Assembly: GCA_012798645.1 (NCBI GenBank)
Contig: JAAZMU010000115.1
Span: 1 to 5,972 of the forward strand
From: Patescibacteria group bacterium
Lineage (GTDB): Bacteria > Patescibacteriota > Minisyncoccia > Minisyncoccales > Minisyncoccaceae
Reading direction: 5' to 3'
DNA length: 5,972 bases
The translations under genes were made by a program, and so were the position numbers. The notes beneath the pieces were generated by a model. The model ran no database searches, was not told the origin of the DNA, and saw only the letters and a list, made by a program, of their open reading frames with translations. Every line of letters starts with the position of its first letter. The first letter of the stretch is position 1. Of this stretch, positions 1-5,519 are shown in pieces.

Positions 1-526
1 AGCAGATATTTTGCCGATAAATGTTGAGCTTTTGCGCTATCGTATTTACGACGAAAATATTTTGTATGTTGCTCCAGAGAATTATCGAAAAGTCAGGATT
101 TCCACCTCTCGAATAGTTAGAAAAGCGAAACAGGATAAGGAAAGGACAGAGCGATTGCAGAAGACCTATTCCATAGACGACCATCTTGCTGGAATCGATA
201 AACAAACGGTCGTGCTTTTCCAAAGTTTGCGGGAAAAAATCCTTACACTCGATGAAAACATTATTGAACAAGCCAAAGCAAAGTATATTGCCTACAAAAC
301 TTCAACTAATTTTACTGATCTTGTCGTTAAACAATATGGGCTTAAAATTTTCCTCAATGTCAAAAGCGGACAGCTAAACGATCCGCAAAATTTAGCGCGC
401 GATCTAACAAAACCTAAAATGATCGGGCATTGGGGCAATGGGGATTATGAAGTAAAATTAGAAAAAGAAAACGAACTTGACGCTGTTTTCGCACTTATCA
501 AGCAAAGTTATGATTTAAACAAATAA
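1..526 (+). CDS. DUF5655 domain protein, 3' part of a larger gene (possible DUF91/NucS-like nuclease fusion)
   Basis: The frame is already open at the window edge (complete codons from base 2), so the N-terminus is missing; the TTG at base 11 is internal, not a start. Numbering visible residues from base 2, residues 1-23 (ADILPINVELLRYRIYDENI and on) look like the last strand of a restriction-like nuclease domain of the kind placed before DUF5655. A basic linker follows (about 35-54), then the DUF5655 domain (about 55-172), shown by YSIDDHL, YIAYKT, LARD, GHWGNGDYEV and a closing LIKQSY. DUF5655 has no proven biochemical role that I know of; the old label 'predicted transport protein' for such proteins is not supported by anything here, as no membrane segment is visible. 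It ends 5 bases before the restriction gene, so it may be co-transcribed with the cassette. Its GC content (about 42% in a sample) is higher than in the genes that follow. Family call fairly sure, function unknown. Confidence 0.8.
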   Translation, partial: ADILPINVELLRYRIYDENILYVAPENYRKVRISTSRIVRKAKQDKERTERLQKTYSIDDHLAGIDKQTVVLFQSLREKILTLDENIIEQAKAKYIAYKTSTNFTDLVVKQYGLKIFLNVKSGQLNDPQNLARDLTKPKMIGHWGNGDYEVKLEKENELDAVFALIKQSYDLNK

Positions 527-531
527 CCATT

Positions 532-1275
532 ATGGAATTAGATAATTTTCAAAAAAGTTTATTAAAACATACCGAAGACTTTCGCAAAGTCCTTGCTACT
601 CCTGCGGGCGATTGGTCTGTTAAAGGATTTATTGATGTAGCCAAAAATATCTATACAATTTCAATTGATACAAAAGTTATTTCTAAGATTATTGAATTGA
701 TGATGTTTCCTGTTTTGCAGAAGTTTGCTAAAGAGAATAATTTTGAAATGCACTTTTGTGCAGAACAAAACCATTATCCTGATGTTACTTTCATAGCAAA
801 AGATAAGCAAAAGATTGCTCTTGATTTAAAAAGTACTTACCGAAAAGAAAATGGCGATGTCTCGGGATTTACGCTCGGAGCTTTCACTGGATATTTTAGA
901 TTTAGGGATTCAAATAAAAATATAACTTTTCCCTACAAAGAATATAGCAAGCATTACATTTTGGGCGTTATTTATACTCAACAAGAGGAATTCATTGATG
1001 AAAGTAGAGTTTATACGATTGATGACCTTGAGAAAATTTTATCAGTGGTAAGGGATTTTGATTTTATTGTTCAGGAAAAATACAGAATTGCCAAAGATCG
1101 ACCTGGAAGCGGAAATACAAAGAATATCGGCTCTTGCGTTAAAATCGTCGAACTCAAAGAAGGGACGGGACCATTTGCAAAATTGGACGTAAAAGTTTTT
1201 GATGATTTTTGGATGAACTATATGACAGTTGAAATGGCACGAAGTGCAAAATTGAGAAAACCACCCCTACACTAA
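532..1275 (+). CDS. EcoRV-family type II restriction endonuclease, predicted to cut GATATC
   Basis: Predicted to make double-strand breaks in unmethylated DNA as a homodimer with Mg2+. The 247-residue length matches EcoRV (245), and similarity as I recall that sequence runs nearly end to end: IDTKVISKIIEL (45-56), QNHYPD (79-84), IALDLKSTY (95-103), FTLG (113-116), NKNITFPY (128-135), GSGNTKNIGS (192-201) and FWMNY (226-230). The PD-(D/E)XK active site is D84, D98 and K100, with E55 at the place of EcoRV Glu45. The recognition loop G192-S-G-N-T-K-N198 differs from EcoRV's (182-188) only by Lys for Thr187, and the minor-groove Q79-N80 pair is kept. GATATC specificity is therefore likely but inferred. 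The ATG lies 5 bases after the upstream stop with no clear Shine-Dalgarno site, which suggests translational coupling. It precedes its methyltransferase; no controller gene is visible. Confidence 0.93.
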   Translation: MELDNFQKSLLKHTEDFRKVLATPAGDWSVKGFIDVAKNIYTISIDTKVISKIIELMMFPVLQKFAKENNFEMHFCAEQNHYPDVTFIAKDKQKIALDLKSTYRKENGDVSGFTLGAFTGYFRFRDSNKNITFPYKEYSKHYILGVIYTQQEEFIDESRVYTIDDLEKILSVVRDFDFIVQEKYRIAKDRPGSGNTKNIGSCVKIVELKEGTGPFAKLDVKVFDDFWMNYMTVEMARSAKLRKPPLH

Positions 1276-1297
1276 TTTAAAAGAGTATTTAAAGTAT

Positions 1298-1301
1298 AGG
1301 A
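1298..1301 (+). promoter_or_regulatory. Ribosome binding site of the methyltransferase gene
   Basis: AGGA lies 9 bases before the ATG at 1311. It supports that start over the in-frame ATG at 1323 and is the only recognisable Shine-Dalgarno-like site in the cassette. Confidence 0.45.
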
Positions 1302-1310
1302 ATATCAAAA

Positions 1311-2402
1311 ATGTCTAGCGCTATGGCTAAAGCAAAACAACAACAATCACAACTTTTCAGTGATATGCCCGCTAACAAAGCTGGTGTTTTTCCGCCAACT
1401 CGCTATCAGGGTAGCAAATATAAAATCCTCAATTGGATTGATTATCATACGAAAGATTTAAAATTTGATTCCGTCTTAGATGCTTTTGGAGGAACTGGTT
1501 GTGTTGGATATATGTTCAAGAAAAAAGGCAAACAGGTTTTTTATAATGATTTTTTGAAATTCAATCACTATGTAGGACTCGCAATAATTGAAAATTCAAA
1601 AATTATATTAAGCAATGAGGATGTAGATTTTATTTTTAAAAAACATCCAAAAATAAAGTATCCGACATTTATTTACGATACATTTAACGATATTTATTTC
1701 ACGGATGAAGAAAATGAATGGCTTGATGTTGTCATAGCAAACATCGAACGACTAAAAAATGAATACAAGCAGGCGTTAGCTTATTATGTACTTTTCCAGG
1801 CGTGTATAATAAAACGACCATATAATTTATTTCATCGAAAAAATCTTTACATTAGAACTGCCGAAGTTGAGCGTAGTTTCGGCAATAAAAAAACTTGGGA
1901 TACTCCATTCGAAGATCATTTTAGAAAATTTGTAGAAGAAGGTAATAATGCCATTTTTGATAATGAAAAAAGGAATAAAGCATTTCATTCCGACATTTTT
2001 GATTTAGATATTAAAACCGATTTAGTTTATATTGATACTCCGTATATTTCAGCCAAGGGAATTGGTGTAAATTATTTTGATTTTTATCATTTTCTTGAGG
2101 GAATTGTTTTTTATGAAGAGTGGCCAAAATTGATTGATAAAAACTCAAAGCACAAAAAAATCAAAAACGGTAGGAATGAATGGTGTAATAAAGGGGAAAT
2201 ACACCAAGCATTTGAAAAATTATTCAATAAATTTAAGGATTCAATTTTGGTTGTTTCTTATCGTGACGACGGCACGCCTACCATTGATGAATTAGTAAGA
2301 ATGTTAAGAAAATATAAAAAATCGATTGAGGTGAGAAAACTTGATTATAAATATGTTTTGAGCAATGGAAGCTCCAAGGAAGTTTTGATTATCGCTAATT
2401 AA
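1311..2402 (+). CDS. D12-class DNA adenine-N6 methyltransferase, partner of the EcoRV-like nuclease
   Basis: Predicted to transfer a methyl group from S-adenosylmethionine to adenine N6, guarding host sites from the adjacent nuclease. The motif order is that of the D12 (alpha, Dam-like) class: RYQGSKYKIL (31-40, motif X), DAFGGTGCVGY (57-67, motif I, SAM binding), a long target-recognition stretch (about 85-230), then YIDTPY (240-245, catalytic motif IV), VVSYRDDG (314-321) and EVLIIA (357-362). The catalytic motif is DTPY rather than the usual DPPY; D, P and Y are kept, so activity is expected. At 363 residues it is longer than Dam or M.EcoRV (about 280-300), and I see no special likeness to M.EcoRV outside the class motifs. 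The first 25 residues are polar and probably disordered. Site specificity is inferred only from the neighbouring nuclease; an orphan or different-site enzyme is possible but less likely. Confidence 0.9.
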   Translation: MSSAMAKAKQQQSQLFSDMPANKAGVFPPTRYQGSKYKILNWIDYHTKDLKFDSVLDAFGGTGCVGYMFKKKGKQVFYNDFLKFNHYVGLAIIENSKIILSNEDVDFIFKKHPKIKYPTFIYDTFNDIYFTDEENEWLDVVIANIERLKNEYKQALAYYVLFQACIIKRPYNLFHRKNLYIRTAEVERSFGNKKTWDTPFEDHFRKFVEEGNNAIFDNEKRNKAFHSDIFDLDIKTDLVYIDTPYISAKGIGVNYFDFYHFLEGIVFYEEWPKLIDKNSKHKKIKNGRNEWCNKGEIHQAFEKLFNKFKDSILVVSYRDDGTPTIDELVRMLRKYKKSIEVRKLDYKYVLSNGSSKEVLIIAN

Positions 2403-2404
2403 GT

Positions 2405-3940
2405 ATGAAGCTAAAAACAGTTCAACTGAAAAATTTTAAAAGGTTTGATGATTTGACAATTAATCTCGGAGATAATCCAAGGAAAATTATTGCTTTAGTT
2501 GGTCCAAACGGATGTGGCAAAAGCAGTGTTTTTGATGCATTTGAGGAAAAATTAAAGGATTATAAGGTGGCAAGTCAAAATGAGCATGCTTCGTATTTTG
2601 CAAAGTTCTGCTATTCAATTCTTCCAGGTAAAAAATCGGAGAGTTACAACAAAGATGAATCTATATCAATAACTAAAGAGGATGGCACAAATAGTTTCGA
2701 CAAAAAAAGTTTTTACATTAGATCTGCATACAGATTTACTTCAAAATTAAAGGTGGATAGTATAAAAGCCCAGCCAGATATTATTGATGATCACAATCGT
2801 CCATATAGCAGTAATGCCATGGATTCTCGCATGCAAGGCAATTATGAAAGATTATTATCTAAATTGCTTTATGAATTTGAGCAAGGAGATAAAACAGGGG
2901 CGGAATTTAAAAAGGAATTTTTGGAAAAAATAAACGATATTCTAAAAAATATTTTAGATGTTAAGATATCAAGTCTTGGTAATGTTGGGAACGGTAAGGG
3001 GCAGTTATTTTTTGAAAAGGAAAGTTCAAAAAACTTTCCGTACGAAAACTTATCTTCTGGAGAAAAAGAAGTCGTTGACATCATTATTGATTTAGTAATA
3101 AAAACACCCGATTTCAACGATACTATCTATTGCATAGACGAGCCAGAATTGCATTTGAATACCGCAATTCAGAGAAAACTTTTAATTGAAATAGAAAAAT
3201 TAGTGCCTGATAATTGCCAGCTGTGGCTTGCCACGCACAGCATAGGATTTTTAAGAGCGTTGCAAGAGGAACTAAAAGAAAAATCATCAGTCTTGGACTT
3301 TTCCGAAAAAGATTATTTTAATGGTGCAATGGAGATAAAGCCCATTGTTGCTACGCGAGAAAATTGGCAAAGAATTTTTCAAACCGCCTTGGAAGATTTG
3401 ACTGGTTTGATGGCTCCCAAAAAAATTATTTACTGCGAAGGAAAATTACAAAATTCTTTGGATGAAAAACTTTTTAACATAATCTTTGGCGAGGAATTTC
3501 ACGACTCACTTTTTCTGTCAAGCGGAAATAAGGATTTTGTGCAAAAATATTCCGCCATTGCTCTAACTGTTTTGAATAAAGCATTTTCGAATGTTGAAAT
3601 TATTGCCTTTGTTGATAGGGATGATAATTTGGAAGAAATGAAACAAGGCAAGACCGTGATTAGAAAACTGGTTCGCAAGGAATTTGAAAATTATCTTTTT
3701 GATAAAGTATTGCTTAGAAAATATTGCGAGACAAATGGAAAGAATTTTAACGAAACAGAATTTGATAATTTGGTAAAAGACATCGTAAATGACGAAGTAA
3801 AAGACAAAGGTGGTGATATAATAAAAAAATGCTGCAATTGTAATCTTTCGACAGACTTTAAAACAGATTTAGCAAAGTTAATTACGAAAGATATGGATAT
3901 ATACAAAGATTTACGTAGGGAAATTTTCGCGATTGAATAG
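2405..3940 (+). CDS. ABC-type ATPase fused to a TOPRIM-like nuclease domain (OLD/PARIS-like), putative defence protein
   Basis: The N-terminal ATPase (about 1-335) has Walker A GPNGCGKS (33-40), ABC signature LSSGEKE (216-222), Walker B IYCIDEPELHL (241-251) and H-loop ATHS (276-279), as in SMC/RecF-like AAA_15/AAA_21 proteins. The C-terminal part (about 340-511) looks TOPRIM-like: CEG with E345, GNKDF (374-378), VDRDD (403-407) and EFENYLF (426-432), the last typical of OLD or DUF4435 proteins. OLD-family proteins couple ATP hydrolysis to nucleic-acid cleavage and several act against phage; in PARIS the ATPase (AriA) and a DUF4435 TOPRIM nuclease (AriB) are separate or fused. Here both are in one 511-residue chain, with no helicase or reverse transcriptase beside it. 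The ATG is 2 bases after the methyltransferase stop, so the two are probably translated together. A CCNC cluster (476-479) near the C-terminus is unusual. The architecture is clear; the defence role is inferred. Confidence 0.82.
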   Translation: MKLKTVQLKNFKRFDDLTINLGDNPRKIIALVGPNGCGKSSVFDAFEEKLKDYKVASQNEHASYFAKFCYSILPGKKSESYNKDESISITKEDGTNSFDKKSFYIRSAYRFTSKLKVDSIKAQPDIIDDHNRPYSSNAMDSRMQGNYERLLSKLLYEFEQGDKTGAEFKKEFLEKINDILKNILDVKISSLGNVGNGKGQLFFEKESSKNFPYENLSSGEKEVVDIIIDLVIKTPDFNDTIYCIDEPELHLNTAIQRKLLIEIEKLVPDNCQLWLATHSIGFLRALQEELKEKSSVLDFSEKDYFNGAMEIKPIVATRENWQRIFQTALEDLTGLMAPKKIIYCEGKLQNSLDEKLFNIIFGEEFHDSLFLSSGNKDFVQKYSAIALTVLNKAFSNVEIIAFVDRDDNLEEMKQGKTVIRKLVRKEFENYLFDKVLLRKYCETNGKNFNETEFDNLVKDIVNDEVKDKGGDIIKKCCNCNLSTDFKTDLAKLITKDMDIYKDLRREIFAIE

Positions 3941-4243
3941 GCAGTATGCTAGTTTTCAATTGGTGCAAATTCCGTTGGCGTCCAAAGCGCGGGCAAAGTG
4001 GAGGGGGAAATTTCGTCTCGCCCTGAGCCGAAGTGAAGCTCCGTCATCCTGCTCGCAAAGAGTAGACCGTCAAAGTTTTGTTTTCCTTTTAGAGGAAAAA
4101 GACGAGCGTGCGTAAATGAAAAAGTGTGAACAAACTTTTCCTTTGTCGGAACGAGCGTCAGCGGGATGGGGCGTCAAAATTCAGCACCTGGATTTTCGCG
4201 GGAAAAAGTTCGGATTTCGTTCAGGGTGTGGAGCCAACTTGAG
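3941..4243 (+). other. GC-rich noncoding block: possible structured RNA, long 3' UTR or dispersed repeat
   Basis: No convincing gene is present on either strand. Hand counts give 53% GC for 4021-4080 and 57% for 4141-4200, against about 30% in neighbouring genes. Several pairings are visible: 4081-4087 with 4093-4099 (7 bp), 4120-4125 with 4134-4139 (6 bp), and 4193-4197 with 4202-4206 (TTTTC/GAAAA around GCGG). The last is enclosed by 4185-4190 with 4222-4228 (CACCTG/CAGGGTG, one bulged G). Longer-range pairing of 4045-4049 with 4164-4168 and 4051-4055 with 4152-4156 is also possible. ACGAGCGT occurs twice (4102, 4151) and CGTCAAA twice (4068, 4172). The terminator directly after fits a transcribed RNA or a 3' UTR of the defence operon. 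I recognise no known RNA family. Confidence 0.5.
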
Positions 4244-4267
4244 AAGCCTTTATTTGGGGGCTTTTTA
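4244..4267 (+). terminator. Rho-independent terminator
   Basis: AAGCCTTT (4244-4251) pairs with GGGGGCTT (4256-4263), five Watson-Crick pairs plus three G-T wobbles around an ATTT loop, and runs into five T residues (4262-4266). The T tract lies only on the + strand side, so it ends + strand transcription from the defence operon or the GC-rich block. It marks a clean boundary between that block and the AT-rich region that follows. Confidence 0.75.
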
Positions 4268-4306
4268 ATTATATAGATGATCCGTTAGTTTTTAATTTAT
4301 GATATA

Positions 4307-4336
4307 TTTAAAATATAAGAACTGAACTTATATAAT
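4307..4336 (+). promoter_or_regulatory. Possible promoter with an inverted repeat over the -10 box
   Basis: TATAAT at 4331-4336 is a perfect -10 box, with TTTAAA at 4307-4312 as a poor -35 and an 18-base spacer. An inverted repeat, ATATAAG (4313-4319) and CTTATAT (4327-4333) with a 7-base centre, overlaps the -10 and could be an operator. The -10 is only 3 bases before the ATG at 4340, so transcripts would be essentially leaderless for that gene. In DNA this AT-rich such matches arise easily. Confidence 0.25.
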
Positions 4337-4339
4337 TTT

Positions 4340-4441
4340 ATGAAAATATTGTTAATTAATGGAAGCCCTAGAATGGGCAATACAGATTTAATTTTAAACA
4401 AGATAAAAGAGATAGATTGTAACAAGGTATGGCATTTCTAA
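4340..4441 (+). pseudogene. 5' remnant of a flavodoxin-like NADPH-dependent FMN reductase gene
   Basis: The 33 codons open with MKILLINGSPRMGNTDLIL, the first beta strand and phosphate-binding loop (GSPRxGNT) of the FMN_red/flavodoxin_2 family, whose members are usually about 150-200 residues and reduce FMN or quinones with NAD(P)H, or act as iron-sulfur flavoproteins. A TAA at 4439-4441 ends it just after the first helix, and I found no continuation of the family downstream in any frame, so the rest is deleted rather than merely frameshifted. The join probably lies near codon 30 (VWHF). A 33-residue product could not fold as a flavodoxin. It may survive as an accidental leader ORF between the terminator and the hydrolase genes. 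Confidence 0.6.
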
Positions 4442-4600
4442 ATTGCCTTTACAATTGTAACGACAGCTTTGTTATATTTTTTTATATATGATATTATTTC
4501 AATAAATAAAGTAAATTTTAATTTTAAAAATATGGAAGAAGAAATAGAACTATGCTGAAAGTTGTTTAAAGAAAACAATAGGTTAGAGATAAGTTTTTAA
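4442..4600 (+). other. AT-rich spacer with a short hydrophobic reading frame, possible gene debris
   Basis: In the same phase as the flavoprotein remnant, bases 4442-4555 are open for 38 codons without a standard start. They read as a hydrophobic stretch (IAFTIVTTALLYFFIYDIIS) followed by an acidic segment (MEEEIELC), then TGA at 4556, more charged codons (KLFKENNRLEISF) and TAA at 4598. A membrane segment followed by a charged helix suggests the tail of a degraded membrane protein, but 38 open codons can occur by chance. The spacer also contains the 12-base palindrome TTACAATTGTAA (4449-4460). No convincing promoter or ribosome binding site for the hydrolase at 4619 is visible. Confidence 0.25.
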
Positions 4601-4618
4601 AATAAGTTAATAGATCAT

Positions 4619-5494
4619 ATGTTTGAGAAATATTTTGAACCCATTTTAGAGAAGCAAGAAGAGGTTGACTATGTGAAAGCTAGAGAAAGAGCAGATTTTT
4701 TTATGGATAATTTTGAATTTGTTAAAGAAGAGGAAATAGTTAAAATTGATCCAAAAAGAATTAAAGATAATGTTCCGATATTTATTTCACCTGGATGGGG
4801 GGTTTCTCCAAATTCACAAAAAGAGACATTGGAAGTAATCGCAGATAAAGAAAGAAGAGTTGTCACAGTTGATTTTATTAGAGAACAAATATTGAAAGAT
4901 AAAGAAGATGATGGATTACAAATAGCTGAACTTCAAAAGTCATTGGCAATTGTGCAAGCTCTAGAAAAAAGCGGGCTAGAAAAAGTTGATGCTATCGGAC
5001 ACTCTGAGGGTGGGCTTAACTTAGTGATAGCTGCTATGCTATATCCAGAAAAATTCAGAAATATTGTGTTAGTTGCTCCAGCAGGGATAACTGGAAAAGA
5101 GTCCTATTTAAATTTAATAAAAAGATTTACGATTGACGAGGGGATGGAGGAAATGAGATCAATTGCTAATAATATGAATTCTTTTTATGAATATTTTAAA
5201 AATCTCTCAAAGTATTTTATAAAAAATGTAAGTTTATCTAAACAAGAGATAAAAGAAATGAGCGAGTCAGATATTTTAGAGATGACAAAAGTTTTAAAAC
5301 AAAAGGGTGTTGGGATTGGTGTTGTTTGCGGTGTTAATGACAAAGTTTTTCCAATAGAAAATGTTATTAATAGAGTTAATGCAAGTAATTTAGATCATTT
5401 CATTTCAACGAAAGGTAATCATGGATCCTTTATTTTTAATAAGGAACACGCTCTCTTGGCTGAAAATATTTTATCTAACATGAGAAGAGAGTAA
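4619..5494 (+). CDS. Alpha/beta hydrolase, substrate unknown
   Basis: A 291-residue cytoplasmic alpha/beta hydrolase fold protein with no signal peptide or membrane segment. The nucleophile elbow is AIGHSEGGLN (125-134) with Ser129, the acid is probably Asp241 in GVNDKVFP, and the base His268 in KGNHGSF, so a full Ser-Asp-His triad is present. The strand and turn IFISPGWGVS (54-63) would supply the oxyanion hole. A helical cap region lies at about 160-225. The family includes esterases, lipases, thioesterases and peptidases; nothing here fixes the substrate. An in-frame TAA at 4598 limits how far upstream the gene can begin, and ATG 4619 is the first good start, though its Shine-Dalgarno site is poor. 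A second hydrolase begins 25 bases downstream, so the two probably form an operon. The fold is secure, the function open. Confidence 0.85.
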   Translation: MFEKYFEPILEKQEEVDYVKARERADFFMDNFEFVKEEEIVKIDPKRIKDNVPIFISPGWGVSPNSQKETLEVIADKERRVVTVDFIREQILKDKEDDGLQIAELQKSLAIVQALEKSGLEKVDAIGHSEGGLNLVIAAMLYPEKFRNIVLVAPAGITGKESYLNLIKRFTIDEGMEEMRSIANNMNSFYEYFKNLSKYFIKNVSLSKQEIKEMSESDILEMTKVLKQKGVGIGVVCGVNDKVFPIENVINRVNASNLDHFISTKGNHGSFIFNKEHALLAENILSNMRRE

Positions 5495-5519
5495 AGTGAA
5501 ATATTATTACAAAGTAAAT

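Noticed and set aside
2869..3117. Reverse-strand open frame opposite the ATPase gene
   Set aside because: Antisense shadow of a strongly supported coding region, with no recognisable domain; the same applies to the reverse frames at 3691-3906 and 4669-4866 and the forward frame at 186-377.
2405..3940. Gabija (GajA) or retron effector identity for the ATPase-TOPRIM protein
   Set aside because: No UvrD-like helicase (GajB), reverse transcriptase or msr/msd RNA lies next to it, so only a general OLD/PARIS-like label is justified.
3933..4115. 60-codon open frame starting at a TTG inside the ATPase gene's 3' end
   Set aside because: Non-ATG start overlapping a real gene in another frame, no ribosome binding site, basic low-information product, and most of it lies in the GC-rich structured block where open frames arise easily.
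4184..4243. 3' end of a tmRNA or a tRNA-like element (GTGTGGAGCC near a hairpin)
   Set aside because: There is no T-loop GGTTCRANTCC motif, no acceptor stem pairing and no CCA end; the short resemblance is superficial.
4553..4600. TGA at 4556 read as glycine (genetic code 25 of some CPR lineages), joining the hydrophobic frame to its downstream part
   Set aside because: All intact genes are complete without any in-frame TGA and use GGN for glycine, so recoding is not supported; a TAA at 4598 would end the frame anyway.
4268..4618. CRISPR array or insertion-sequence ends around the decayed gene
   Set aside because: No regularly spaced repeats, no matched terminal inverted repeats with target duplications, and no transposase fragment were found.
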